Of a DNA stretch of 64,000 nt, positions 39,199-48,391 are shown piece after piece. How positions within the stretch are numbered: the first letter of the stretch is position 1; every line of letters begins with the position of its first letter. The position numbers and the translations under genes were made by a program. The notes beneath the pieces are model-generated. The model ran no database searches, was not told the origin of the DNA, and saw only the letters and a list, made by a program, of their open reading frames with translations. This DNA is from Ignavibacteriota bacterium (lineage in GTDB: Bacteria > Bacteroidota > Ignavibacteria > UBA10030 > UBA6906). The stretch is taken from the NCBI GenBank assembly GCA_016707525.1, contig JADJHP010000010.1, positions 1-64,000 of the forward strand, read 5' to 3'.

Positions 39199-41844
39199 AT
39201 GAAGAAACTGTTCCTGTTGCTTCTGTGCAGTGCTACTGCCCTCGCCGTCACGGCAAAGCGCACGCCGACCGTCGTCCCACAGCCCGATGGCTCGACCGTG
39301 ACCGTGATCGGGTTCGGTGATGAGCGCTACAACTTCACCGAGACGACCGATGGATACGTTGTGGTGCAGGGGCAGGACAGCTACTATTATTATGCGACGC
39401 TGGATGGAGCGGGGCGGTTCACGCCCGGCCCGTTCCGCGTGAACGGCGGCAACGCCTCGCAGCGGAGTGCAGCACTCATGACGCTCACGAAGCATCTGCG
39501 GGAATCGCCGGCGGCGATCGCCGAGCGCGTGCAGGTGACCGCGATCGAGCGGACGATCTCCGACAGGGCGGTCCTCCAGCAGGCACGCCGCGGTGCAGCG
39601 CGCGGACAGGCGACGACGCTGAATGTGTTGATCCTGTGCGTGCAGTTCTCGAACCTCACCGCCACACAGACCGCCGTCAGTTTCCAGGAGATGGTCAACG
39701 ACGATTCCTGGAAGGGCGGCATCGGCGGCATGAGCGCGTACTACAAAGAGGTTTCGTACGGCACCGTATCGGTTGCCGCCGACTACCAGAACTGGGTGAC
39801 AGCGGCGCAGCCGTCGTCGTATTATGCCTACAGCAACGCGAACTTCACCACCCACGTCCATGAAATGATCGCCGCTGCCATCGATGCCGGCCAGGCGAAC
39901 GGGGTGGACTTTTCCAGGTACGACAACGATGGTGACGGGGAAGTGGATGGACTCTTCATCGTGCATGCCGGCAAGGGTGCGGAGGAGGGCGGACAGACCC
40001 AGTACATCTGGTCCCATTCGGGCTCACTCGGCGCGTCGTACACACGGACCTACGACGGCGTGACGATCGAACCCTACATCATCATGCCCGAACTCTATGG
40101 TACGCAGCACGTGGAGATCGGGGTGTTCTGCCATGAATACGGCCACGCGCTGGGATTGCCGGACCTGTATGATACGAACGGAGCAACCAATGGCGACGCC
40201 GAGGGACTCGGGAACTGGTGCCTGATGGCATCGGGCAGCTGGGGGGCCGACGGCGACAGTCCGGAACGTCCCGCGCACATGTCGGCGTACTGCAAAGCCA
40301 TGCTGGGCTTCGTCACTCCCGCGATCATCCCTTCGAGCGGTACGTTGAACATCGCACAGGCAGAGACCAATGCGGAGGCATACGCGATCTGGCTCGACGA
40401 TTGCATGGGCGATGAGTATGTGTTGATCGAGAACAGACAGAAGACCGGGTTCGATCTGAATCTTCCGGCCTCGGGCCTCCTGGTCTATCATGTGGACAAG
40501 AACCTTGCGGAGATCTGGCCGGCGTCGAACAATATCAACGTGTCGAACGGTCATCTCGGCGTAAAGCTGTATGAAGCGGACGGCCTGGAGGATCTTGCGA
40601 CCAGCAACAACCGCGGTGACTCCGGCGATCCGTATCCCGGGAACTCGGGCAACACGACATTGGATGGCAGTTCGGTGCCGAACACCCATCTCTGGAACGG
40701 CGCCTCCAGCGGCCTGTCGATCACCGATATCTCCGCGCCGTCGCCGGTGATGTCGGCGACGGTAACCGTTCCGCCGTACAATGGCACCGCGTTGCAGTTC
40801 TACCGCTGGTACGAGGGGTATGGCTACGGCAGCGCATCGGCCACCACGGGGTACGGCATGATCGCATGCGTTCCGCCGCTCACGGGACAGATCACCGGCA
40901 TCCGTGTGTTCAGCTATGCGAACCGCTATACGAACATCACCGCGCGGTGCTATCAGACGTTCTCGGGCGGCGTGTTGTCGGATCCGATCGGGAGTGCCGT
41001 GATGGTCAGTTCCGATGCGGTCACCGATTTCGTGAAGCTGAATTTCTCGCCGGCCATCAATGTGAGTGAAGGCATCCCGGTCTACGTGCGGATCTACTTC
41101 CAGCGTACCTCGGGGGGGTACGTGGTACCGATCGATATCACCGGCCCCGCCACCGGCCTCTCGTACTACTCGGCGAACGGATCGACGTTCAGTCTGCTCG
41201 GGACGTATGATGTTGCCGCCCGTGCGATCTTCAAGGCCACGGCGCTGCCCGTGCAGTTGTCGTCATTCCGTGCGGCACCCGGGGGGGATGGCGTGAAGCT
41301 CGAGTGGACGACCGCATCGGAGATCAACAACTTCGGGTTCGAGGTACAGAAGGACACCGTGCGTGCGGTGCAGTCATTCAGCACCATCCCCGGCAGCTTT
41401 GTTGCGGGGAACGGCACCACGCTGGCCCCGCACACCTACACGTTCATCGATCCGCACGCCGCACCGGGGAAATGGGTGTACAGGCTCCGGCAGACGGACC
41501 TGGACGGCACGGAGTCGTTGTCCGAACCCATCATCGTCGAGAACGTCGCTACGGGGATCGAAGGCACGGAAGGTCTGCCAACAGCGATCGCGTTGAACCA
41601 GAACTATCCGAATCCATTCAACCCTGCAACAGTGATACCGTATGCGTTGCCCGAGGCGGGGCAGGTGCGCATCACGATGTACGACATGCTGGGGCGTGAA
41701 GTCGGGGTGCTGGTGAACGGGAAGCAGGAGGCGGGGTATCACCAGGTCACGTTCAACGCATCCGACCTGCCAAGCGGAGCGTACTTCGCACGGATGACCA
41801 CCGGTTCGTTCGTGAAGACGGTACGGTTGATGCTCGTGAAATAG
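39199..41844 (+). CDS. Secreted M6-family metalloprotease with T9SS sorting domain
   Basis: 881 residues from ATG 39199 with a signal peptide (MKKLFLLLLCSATALAVTA). The zinc site is HEYGH (H312, E313, H316) inside FCHEYGHALGLPDLYD, as in immune-inhibitor-A type (M6) proteases. The propeptide-like N-terminus includes FGDERYNFTETTDGYVVVQG, and the calcium-like loop RYDNDGDGEVDGLFIVHAG stands before the active site. After the catalytic domain come a beta-sandwich, the LSSFRAAPGGDGVKLEWTTA linker found before many sorting domains, and the sorting domain YPNPFNPATVIPYALP to VRLMLVK. The frame is intact. It should degrade proteins outside the cell. Confidence 0.93.
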   Translation: MKKLFLLLLCSATALAVTAKRTPTVVPQPDGSTVTVIGFGDERYNFTETTDGYVVVQGQDSYYYYATLDGAGRFTPGPFRVNGGNASQRSAALMTLTKHLRESPAAIAERVQVTAIERTISDRAVLQQARRGAARGQATTLNVLILCVQFSNLTATQTAVSFQEMVNDDSWKGGIGGMSAYYKEVSYGTVSVAADYQNWVTAAQPSSYYAYSNANFTTHVHEMIAAAIDAGQANGVDFSRYDNDGDGEVDGLFIVHAGKGAEEGGQTQYIWSHSGSLGASYTRTYDGVTIEPYIIMPELYGTQHVEIGVFCHEYGHALGLPDLYDTNGATNGDAEGLGNWCLMASGSWGADGDSPERPAHMSAYCKAMLGFVTPAIIPSSGTLNIAQAETNAEAYAIWLDDCMGDEYVLIENRQKTGFDLNLPASGLLVYHVDKNLAEIWPASNNINVSNGHLGVKLYEADGLEDLATSNNRGDSGDPYPGNSGNTTLDGSSVPNTHLWNGASSGLSITDISAPSPVMSATVTVPPYNGTALQFYRWYEGYGYGSASATTGYGMIACVPPLTGQITGIRVFSYANRYTNITARCYQTFSGGVLSDPIGSAVMVSSDAVTDFVKLNFSPAINVSEGIPVYVRIYFQRTSGGYVVPIDITGPATGLSYYSANGSTFSLLGTYDVAARAIFKATALPVQLSSFRAAPGGDGVKLEWTTASEINNFGFEVQKDTVRAVQSFSTIPGSFVAGNGTTLAPHTYTFIDPHAAPGKWVYRLRQTDLDGTESLSEPIIVENVATGIEGTEGLPTAIALNQNYPNPFNPATVIPYALPEAGQVRITMYDMLGREVGVLVNGKQEAGYHQVTFNASDLPSGAYFARMTTGSFVKTVRLMLVK

Positions 41845-41870
41845 GAGTTGTGGTGATGTCGTACGTGTAT

Positions 41871-41907
41871 CACGGAAGAGCCCCGGTAGCAGCGGGGCTC
41901 TTCCGTG
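41871..41907. terminator. Strong stem-loop after the M6 protease gene
   Basis: A perfect 15-bp stem, CACGGAAGAGCCCCG at 41871-41885 with CGGGGCTCTTCCGTG at 41893-41907, and a 7-base loop, starts 27 bases after the stop. There is no run of T afterwards. The rest of the gap to 42128 shows no gene. Confidence 0.65.
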
Positions 41908-42127
41908 TGGGCGCACGGCATCCCGGGCTCTGGCGCGATGCCTGCGACGCCCGTGGGGAACAGGGGGAGGGTGCCGCAGATCCGGATGGTACAGGTCATA
42001 CCATGCGAACCCTGCATCGTGTTCCTGAGGCGGGAACCTCCTTCCGGGGCCATGCGTTGCCTACTACATCCCCCATCTCCCGATGCTGGCAGTTGCTACT
42101 CCCTGAGACCAAATCCAGGAGGCACCC

Positions 42128-42586
42128 ATGACCACACTGCACTATTCGATCCTCATCAACGCCGGCCGTACGACCGTCTGGACCACCATGCTGGAGGACC
42201 GTACGTATCGTGAATGGACCCGCCCGTTCCGCGACGGCTGCTACTATGAAGGGAGCTGGAAAAAGGGGAGCGAGATACGGTTCCTCGCACCTACTGACGA
42301 CGGCGGCGAAGCGGGGATGTTCAGCCGGATCAAGGAGAATATCCCGCACCAGTTCATCTCCATCGAACACATCGGCCTGATCATGAACGGTGAAGTGGAT
42401 ACGACCAGCGACGAGGTGAAGAAATGGACGCCGTCGTTCGAAAACTATACGTTCACGGATCTCGGGAGCGGAACGGAACTCAAGGTCGACATGCAGATCG
42501 AAGACGAGTATGTCACGATGATGAATGACACCTGGCCGAACGCCCTGAAAGTGCTCAAAAAGCTGTGCGAAAAGCCCGGGGCATAG
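42128..42586 (+). CDS. SRPBCC/AHSA1-like domain protein
   Basis: 152 residues, start well supported by CAGGAGG 5 bases upstream. LHYSILINAGRTTVWTTMLE, YREWTRPFRDGCYYEGSWKKG and FSRIKENIPHQFISIEHIG follow the AHSA1-like helix-grip pattern (a hydrophobic ligand pocket or a chaperone cofactor fold). It stands alone between two hairpin- or promoter-containing gaps. The ligand is unknown. Confidence 0.8.
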   Translation: MTTLHYSILINAGRTTVWTTMLEDRTYREWTRPFRDGCYYEGSWKKGSEIRFLAPTDDGGEAGMFSRIKENIPHQFISIEHIGLIMNGEVDTTSDEVKKWTPSFENYTFTDLGSGTELKVDMQIEDEYVTMMNDTWPNALKVLKKLCEKPGA

Positions 42587-42643
42587 TCTCCTCAGACGGC
42601 ACCGGGACCGCATGATCCCTCTGGTTGTTGTCGCAGTTCGATG

Positions 42644-42672
42644 TTGATTCTGCCGTGGCGATTCCCTATACT
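42644..42672 (+). promoter_or_regulatory. Candidate sigma-70-type promoter for the sigma-like/anti-sigma-like pair
   Basis: TTGATT (42644-42649) and TATACT (42667-42672) are 17 bases apart, an almost ideal -35/-10 arrangement, 189 bases before the GTG start at 42861. Confidence 0.55.
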
Positions 42673-42860
42673 TTTTCAGAACGGATCGGTGCACATCCCG
42701 GATGATCCGAAACCCGCATACTGATGGTTAGATCCATGGAACGCGCGCAGTATCCTCCTCCGATGATCTCTGGTTCGCTCCCGCGCTGCCGCGAGATCCG
42801 GTGCTCTTTCCTGGTGCCCCTTCGTGCGTGAACCCCGCTCCCACGACATGACCCTCCTGT

Positions 42861-43883
42861 GTGACTGACAACACCGTGGACGACCGCGTCACATCATTGC
42901 AGGAGAACCTGTCGGCGCTTCTGGACGGCCGCGCGACCCGCCAGCAGGTGGACGCCGTGATCGCGGTGTGCCATGCGCTGGCACTTACGCACGTCCGCAG
43001 CAAACGCAGCGCGTGGCGGATGATGGAGTTCCATGGCGTCAGCCATGCCGACCTCGCCTACGATTGCATCGCAGAGCTCTTCAGAAGAGATGATGCAGGG
43101 GTGTTCACCGACCTGCAGGCGTTCTTCAAGGACCTTTCCCCCGGTACCGCGGACAGCGCGGAGATCCTGGTCCATCTCCGCAGGCTCGTGTTTGCAAAGA
43201 CGAACCGGACCCTCTCCCGCCTGATCGCCGATACCGACAGCCTCTTCTTCCGCATCACGCGCAACGTCCGCCTTGCTGCCTCGATGAGCGGACTCTTCGA
43301 AGAGACAGAGCGCTTCGGCGAAACACTGCTCGTCCCCGCGGGCATCGACCCGCAGTACCATCTTCCGTACCTGGCCGATGCGCGACTCGCACAGGTGGTG
43401 TGGAACGCCTACTCGCTGTCTGCGCTGATCCCCGTGTTCATGAGCCGGCTGCACGAGGCGTTGGCCGGGGTGCATGACGCATGCCGGGTGATACCGTTGA
43501 TGCCGGTGGTCCTGCTCATCAAGGAAGTGCATGAAGGCCACTATGCGCATCGGGAGTCGGCGGTGCGTCCCGACGCGCTTGCGGAAGATGCGGCTCTGGA
43601 GATCGTTGCCGTTGCTCGCCGGGAAACCGGTGAACGATTTCAACGGGAGTACGTGGGGAAGGGGAAGGTAACGCTGGAGGAGTTCACGGCATACCTGAAT
43701 GCGATCCAGAGTATCCTCGTCACGCGCATCGCAGAGGACGCCGGGAATGAACTATCGTTGTTCTCGGCTCTGAAGGGGGAATTGGGGGATGTAGCGGAGG
43801 AGTGCTACAAGCGTATGCACCGATCCCGGATCGAATATATGGCCCGCTACATGCACCAGCGTGTGGCTGAACATCTCAAATGA
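42861..43883 (+). CDS. Hypothetical protein with sigma-factor-like N-terminal region
   Basis: 340 residues from a GTG start; no ATG is in frame before the conserved part. The segment SKRSAWRMMEFHGVSHADLA, followed by YDCIAELFRRDD, resembles region 2 of RNA polymerase sigma-70 factors, and the C-terminal part (VTLEEFTAYLNAIQSILVTR, YMARYMHQRVAEHL) is helical. It is not a textbook ECF sigma factor: region 4 is not clear. The next gene begins about 50 bases after its stop and encodes a membrane protein with an anti-sigma-type zinc finger, which supports the reading as a regulator pair. Treat the call as an inference. Confidence 0.5.
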   Translation: MTDNTVDDRVTSLQENLSALLDGRATRQQVDAVIAVCHALALTHVRSKRSAWRMMEFHGVSHADLAYDCIAELFRRDDAGVFTDLQAFFKDLSPGTADSAEILVHLRRLVFAKTNRTLSRLIADTDSLFFRITRNVRLAASMSGLFEETERFGETLLVPAGIDPQYHLPYLADARLAQVVWNAYSLSALIPVFMSRLHEALAGVHDACRVIPLMPVVLLIKEVHEGHYAHRESAVRPDALAEDAALEIVAVARRETGERFQREYVGKGKVTLEEFTAYLNAIQSILVTRIAEDAGNELSLFSALKGELGDVAEECYKRMHRSRIEYMARYMHQRVAEHLK

Positions 43884-43932
43884 ATCCGGTCAGGTTTCAG
43901 CATGGACGGCCGGATGCGCAAAGGTAGAGGTG

Positions 43933-45369
43933 ATGGTTCATTGTGACGAACATACCCTGGAACTCTATGTGACCGGCTCGGGCCGGGTCCGGGACCAGAG
44001 GGCGGCGATCGAAGCGCATCTTGCCGAATGCGCCACCTGTGGCGATCTTGTGGCCCGCATGAGGGACTACTACGCCGGTTTTCATGCGCATCTCCCGGAG
44101 GTCGGAACCGGGATGGCCGCAAACAGCGGAGCCCTGGCCCGGCGTGAAATGAACGTCGGCCCTGCCTACCGCCGGGACATCCGCACCATCCCCGTGGAGC
44201 GCTTCGGCCCGCTCGCGAGGGCACAGAGATTCGTGCGCCACCATCCCGTAGCTGCGTCTGCGGGATCCACGTTCATTCTCGGCGCGCTCGGACTTCTGCT
44301 GTATCTCTCCTGGCCCGCACAGGGCGTGGAAAAGAATCCGTCGTACCCCCACTATGTGCAAGATCAAGGCCTTGTGGAGATCCGGAATGCTGAGAACAAA
44401 CCGCTCTGGGACCTTCGCGCCAACGCGAATCTGACCGAATACGGACGTGCACCGGAGGCGAGCGTGGCGAAGTATCTCAGCATCCGCGATCTGGACGGCG
44501 ACCATGTCAATGAAGTGATCACGGTCCTTCCCCAGAACGACGCGACGTACCCCGGTTCATTGCGCATCTACGATGCGAGGAAGAACCTCCTGAGAGAACG
44601 GGAGTTCTCTGAAGAATTCAATTACCTCAACCGGTCGTATGTGCCCGCCATCGATATCGGATCGATGCTCGTCGATGACGTTGTGGCAACCGGCCGTCCG
44701 GAGATCTGGGTCACAGGGAACAGCCGCGACCGATCGCCGGGTGTGACGATCCGCATGGATGCAATGGGTGCGCTCCTGGGAGGGTACTGGCACTTCGGAC
44801 AGTTGCGGGAGATCTCGTGTCTTCCTTCCAGCCCGGGACACTCGAAGCAGATCCTGCTTGCGGGGACCAGCGATGCGGATGATACGACGCACGGTATCAC
44901 GTCGGTGATCGTTGTCCTCGATCCGGCAAAGGTCACCAGCGTCGGGCGGTCCACCAGGAATCCGGGATTTCATTTCCCCGTGTCGGAGGCAGAAGAGTAT
45001 TACATTGAACTTCCGACAACGGATATGAATGTTGCGCTGAAGACCCTGCCGGCGCCACCCGAATTCCGTGACATCACACCGACGATGATCCTCGTCCGTT
45101 CATCCACCCGGCCGGGCGAAGATCCGGCGGGGTTCTTCGAGATCGATTTTCTGTTCGACAGGGATATGAAGGTCCTCGAGGTCAAGAGCAACAATCACAC
45201 CGATGACGTGCGGCGTGAGCTTCTGCAGCGCGGACTGGTCCGCGGACCGATCGACCGGGCATATTTGGATGAGCTCAAAAGCCGCGTCCGGTATTGGGAT
45301 GGCAGGCAGTTGGTGAAGGAAGCGGTGCGGGTCAGGCGCCAGGCCGACGTGGCGCAGCAGGGAAACTGA
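43933..45369 (+). CDS. Membrane protein with N-terminal anti-sigma zinc finger and large periplasmic domain
   Basis: 478 residues from ATG 43933, preceded by AGAGGTG; the frame opens earlier but that part is not conserved-looking. MVHCDEHTLELYVTGSG and HLAECATCGDLVARM match the zf-HC2 anti-sigma zinc finger (HxxxC pattern with CxxC). One membrane helix follows (STFILGALGLLLYLSW, about residues 114-130). The rest would be outside the inner membrane and contains an FG-GAP-like strand (SIRDLDGDHVNEVITVLPQN), suggesting a beta-propeller sensor. It follows the sigma-like gene directly. A sigma factor held at the membrane by such a protein and released by an outside signal is the usual scheme. Confidence 0.65.
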   Translation: MVHCDEHTLELYVTGSGRVRDQRAAIEAHLAECATCGDLVARMRDYYAGFHAHLPEVGTGMAANSGALARREMNVGPAYRRDIRTIPVERFGPLARAQRFVRHHPVAASAGSTFILGALGLLLYLSWPAQGVEKNPSYPHYVQDQGLVEIRNAENKPLWDLRANANLTEYGRAPEASVAKYLSIRDLDGDHVNEVITVLPQNDATYPGSLRIYDARKNLLREREFSEEFNYLNRSYVPAIDIGSMLVDDVVATGRPEIWVTGNSRDRSPGVTIRMDAMGALLGGYWHFGQLREISCLPSSPGHSKQILLAGTSDADDTTHGITSVIVVLDPAKVTSVGRSTRNPGFHFPVSEAEEYYIELPTTDMNVALKTLPAPPEFRDITPTMILVRSSTRPGEDPAGFFEIDFLFDRDMKVLEVKSNNHTDDVRRELLQRGLVRGPIDRAYLDELKSRVRYWDGRQLVKEAVRVRRQADVAQQGN

Positions 45370-45403
45370 CCCGTACGTTTCCGCTCATTGTCCGGCCGCC
45401 CGA

Positions 45404-46324
45404 TCAGCGAACCACGGCCCCGTGCGCGGAAGAGATCGAAGGATCTGCGTGAGTGATCACCGGTCCCGCCGCATGCAGCCTCCGCCAGATGAGATATCCG
45501 ACAGCGCTCACGACCACCGCAACCAGCACACCGGATTCTCCGAGCCACAGACCGCGATCAACGCCGCCGGTATAGCTGGTGAACGGCCCTTCGATCACTG
45601 CATTCCATGCGGCGTGTCCGATCACCGCGCTCCACACGCTGCCTGTTCGTAACCGGAGCGTTCCCCAGAAGACGGACATCCCGACAGCGAAGACCAGGAA
45701 GAGGGCTGCAGCCAGAAGCGGCCGGGTGCCTGCTCCATACTGTCCGGTGAGTATGGCCGGGACATGCCAGAGCCCCCAGATGATGCCGCTGACCGTCAGT
45801 GGCCAACGGATGCCCGCCTGCACGAGACGGGGGAGAAGATATCCGCGCCAACCGAATTCCTCGCCCGCGGCGGTGATCATTCCCACGACACCACCCACGA
45901 TCGTTGCTGTCGCCACCGCCAGAAGGAACCGCACGACGCCGGGTTCCATGCCAACATACCACCCCCCCGTGGGAACAACAAACTGCGCCAACCCGGTGAG
46001 CCAGGCAGCTCCGTACGCGACGAAGCCGACGGCCGCAGGAAAGGCGAGCGCGGCGCCGATCGCGCGCATACCACCGCGTCCGCCCACGCGGAACGAAACA
46101 TCGCTGAATCCCTCGCGCTGCACGAGTCGTGTGATGAATGACGCCAGTGCCGGCACCCACATGAGGGCGACCATGAACGGCAGCATGGCGGGGTCTTCAA
46201 CGCGTCGGCCGGATCCGATCACCGCTGTCAGCAACGGCACGGTACCGATGATCGTGAGTGTCAGGAATATCGCCAGTCCCTTCCGGGCGCGCTGTTGTTC
46301 GGATATGTCGGGGGTCATCGTCAT
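45404..46324 (-). CDS. CPBP-family intramembrane metalloprotease
   Basis: 306 residues with about eight membrane helices. The CPBP (Abi) motifs are present: motif 1 AAGEEFGWRGYLLPRL (EExxxR), motif 2 GIIWGLWHVPAILTG (FxxxH-like with the zinc histidine), and a last motif IGHAAWNAVIEG (HxxxN). These enzymes cleave CAAX prenyl-like or membrane peptides, and some protect against bacteriocins. Two near starts exist (MTMTPDIS at 46324 and MTPDIS at 46318). It is convergent with the anti-sigma-like gene, with 34 bases between stops. Confidence 0.88.
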   Translation of the reverse strand: MTMTPDISEQQRARKGLAIFLTLTIIGTVPLLTAVIGSGRRVEDPAMLPFMVALMWVPALASFITRLVQREGFSDVSFRVGGRGGMRAIGAALAFPAAVGFVAYGAAWLTGLAQFVVPTGGWYVGMEPGVVRFLLAVATATIVGGVVGMITAAGEEFGWRGYLLPRLVQAGIRWPLTVSGIIWGLWHVPAILTGQYGAGTRPLLAAALFLVFAVGMSVFWGTLRLRTGSVWSAVIGHAAWNAVIEGPFTSYTGGVDRGLWLGESGVLVAVVVSAVGYLIWRRLHAAGPVITHADPSISSAHGAVVR

Positions 46325-46377
46325 GTGTGTGGAGTCGTGTGGTGTCTGTTCTGTGAGCTATGCCCCCGGAAAACAAT

Positions 46378-46411
46378 GAAGGCCCGCGGGAGAGTGTGAC
46401 CACGGGCCTTC
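46378..46411. other. Stem-loop in the divergent gap between the CPBP and glycosidase-like genes
   Basis: GAAGGCCCG (46378-46386) pairs with CGGGCCTTC (46403-46411). On the minus strand it is followed by a T-rich stretch (ATTGTTTT), as in an intrinsic terminator, yet it lies upstream of both neighbouring genes. It may be a leader attenuator of the CPBP gene or stop antisense transcription. Confidence 0.5.
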
Positions 46412-46492
46412 TTCAATGAGCGTCCTTCTTTCTTTTCGTACGGTGGAACGCAGCGGTTGTTGCGGGAGTGCGCCGCGATACGGTGTGCAGGC

Positions 46493-46521
46493 TTGACAAC
46501 GGTTGTGGGTCTCAGTATGTT
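46493..46521 (+). promoter_or_regulatory. Candidate sigma-70 promoter for the glycosidase-like gene
   Basis: TTGACA (46493-46498), a 17-base spacer and TATGTT (46516-46521) match the sigma-70 consensus well, 51 bases before ATG 46573. Confidence 0.6.
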
Positions 46522-46572
46522 AGCATCAGACCGACTCCCGGTTGGAACTCTCCGATCTTCTGAAAGCCGTCC

Positions 46573-47622
46573 ATGCGCATCGTCCCGTCTCTCCTGCTGA
46601 TCATCACATCGATCATCGGCATTGCAGCCCATGCCGGCGCGGGCACCCCCGATTCGTCCATGTTCACATGGGTGCGTCATTCGCGCAACCCTGTCTTTGC
46701 TGCCACGCCCGGCACCTGGCGTGATGTGCAGTGTGCCAACCCGGATCTGTTGGTATGGGGCGACACCTGCTTCATGTACTTCCGCGGACAACAGGGCGGA
46801 CACGATCGTATCGGGGTCGCGACCATTCCGCGCAAAGAGTTCGACGGATCCACCTGGAACATCCATCCATCGCCCATCGTTGACGTGGGTGGGCCGGGTA
46901 CATGGGACGAGAACCACGCACTGGATCCCGCGACGGTCCTGTACAAAGGAAAGGTCTATCTCTATTATACTGCTTCGAGTCCGCGTGAAGACCGGAGCGT
47001 ATGCATGGCGGTGTCCAACGATGGAAGGAATTTCACCAAGTACGAAGGCAACCCCGTGGTGATCGGCGGCGCGCCGGAAGTCGTCGTGAAGGATGATGTG
47101 TTCTATCTGTACTTCTGGAAAGCCGTACCGGGAAGAAAGGGGTTCCAGTTGCACTATGCAACTTCGGGCGACGGCTATCACTTCATCGAGCCGCAGGCCG
47201 GGCCGGTGCTTCCGGTAGGCAAGGAGGGGGAATGGGATTCCTTCACGGTGGAGACGCCGCGGATCTTCAAAGAGGGCTTGCTCTATTATATGCTCTACTG
47301 TGGGTCGGACATCAACAAGGACTACCCGTATCATGCCGGGCTAGCGACATCCACCGACCTGGTGCAGTGGACGAAGTACCCGCGCAACCCGGTGTTCAGC
47401 CGGGGCGAGGAAGGTGCGTGGGATGAAGGAGCGATATGGTTCACGACGGTCGAGAAGATGAACGGCGTGTACTACATGTGGTATGAAGGATACGGGGGCG
47501 GTACCTCGCGCACGGTGCCGTACGGCAGCTATCTCAAAGGAGGGAAGTCGCAGGTAGGGATGGCGACGATGAGGGCGCCCTATTTCTATGAACGCCCGCC
47601 GGTGAACGGACAGACGAAGTGA
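46573..47622 (+). CDS. Secreted five-bladed beta-propeller glycosidase-like protein
   Basis: 349 residues with a signal peptide (MRIVPSLLLIITSIIGIAAH). Blade repeats carry the pattern xRNPVFxxxxGTWRD / SPIVDVGGPGTWDENHALDP / EGNPVVIGG / PRNPVFSRGEEGAWDEG, and DPATVLYKGKVYLYYTAS and GVYYMWYEGYGGG. This is the fold of GH43, GH117, GH130 and relatives, in which acidic residues at blade starts form the active site (D in LDPAT; E in PEVVVKDD). No sorting domain is present. A carbohydrate substrate is likely but the family cannot be fixed by eye. Confidence 0.75.
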   Translation: MRIVPSLLLIITSIIGIAAHAGAGTPDSSMFTWVRHSRNPVFAATPGTWRDVQCANPDLLVWGDTCFMYFRGQQGGHDRIGVATIPRKEFDGSTWNIHPSPIVDVGGPGTWDENHALDPATVLYKGKVYLYYTASSPREDRSVCMAVSNDGRNFTKYEGNPVVIGGAPEVVVKDDVFYLYFWKAVPGRKGFQLHYATSGDGYHFIEPQAGPVLPVGKEGEWDSFTVETPRIFKEGLLYYMLYCGSDINKDYPYHAGLATSTDLVQWTKYPRNPVFSRGEEGAWDEGAIWFTTVEKMNGVYYMWYEGYGGGTSRTVPYGSYLKGGKSQVGMATMRAPYFYERPPVNGQTK

Positions 47623-47718
47623 CGTCGGCCTGCGCAACGCGACTCAGATCTCCCCGTATAACGATATACTGCAAGTCCTTGCAGCATACCATTATCCGGC
47701 AATAACAGGGTTCAATCC

Positions 47719-48348
47719 ATGAAAACGCGGCTTCTGTTCCTCCTCATGCTCCTTCCCGTCCTTGCGCTGGCCCAGGAAGCAACACTGCTCAGCGGCGAGG
47801 TCTCCCACGGCGGCTTTGGCGGTCCTGTCGTCAAGGTCACACGCATCAACGGTCAGGACGCCGTCCTTGTCGGTGGGCGTGGCGGGTGGATCATCAATCA
47901 TACCTTCGTCATCGGCGGAGGCGGATACGGACTCGTCTCGGATGTTCGTCCCACGGTCCCGGGACTCTTCAACCAGGATAAGCTCATGCTCGGATACGGC
48001 GGTCTCGAACTCGAGTTCATCCTGCAATCGGACAGGGTCGTGCATCTAACGGTCCCGGTTCTGATCGGTGCGGGTGCTGTGGGGTACAGGACCGGATACT
48101 GGGGAGACGACTTCGATCTCAGTCTCGGGATCGACAACAAGTTCGATACGTTCTTCATCATCGAACCGGGGATCGACCTCGAACTGAATGTGGTCTCGTT
48201 CTTCCGCATCAACGCCGGGATCTCGTACCGACATGTATCCGGGGTGGGAGTCCCGACCGACATCACCGGCACACAGCGTCCGCTCACGAGCAACAGTGAG
48301 TTGCGTGGAGTCTCCTGGATGATCGGGTTCAAGTTCGGGAGTTTCTGA
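47719..48348 (+). CDS. Predicted small outer-membrane beta-barrel protein
   Basis: 209 residues with a signal peptide (MKTRLLFLLMLLPVLALA). Alternating strands with glycine turns follow (GGWIINHTFVIGGGGYGLVS, YGGLELEFILQSDRVVHLTV, FRINAGISYRHVSG) and the protein ends in GFKFGSF, with the C-terminal Phe typical of barrel proteins. The function is unknown. The frame is intact. Confidence 0.75.
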   Translation: MKTRLLFLLMLLPVLALAQEATLLSGEVSHGGFGGPVVKVTRINGQDAVLVGGRGGWIINHTFVIGGGGYGLVSDVRPTVPGLFNQDKLMLGYGGLELEFILQSDRVVHLTVPVLIGAGAVGYRTGYWGDDFDLSLGIDNKFDTFFIIEPGIDLELNVVSFFRINAGISYRHVSGVGVPTDITGTQRPLTSNSELRGVSWMIGFKFGSF

Positions 48349-48391
48349 TATCGGTCGCACAGGACCACCATCTTTCGCAGGGAGGCCGTCC

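Noticed and set aside
45579..46379. 266-codon plus-strand frame
   Set aside because: Antisense to the CPBP protease, which has all its motifs; the plus-strand product has none.
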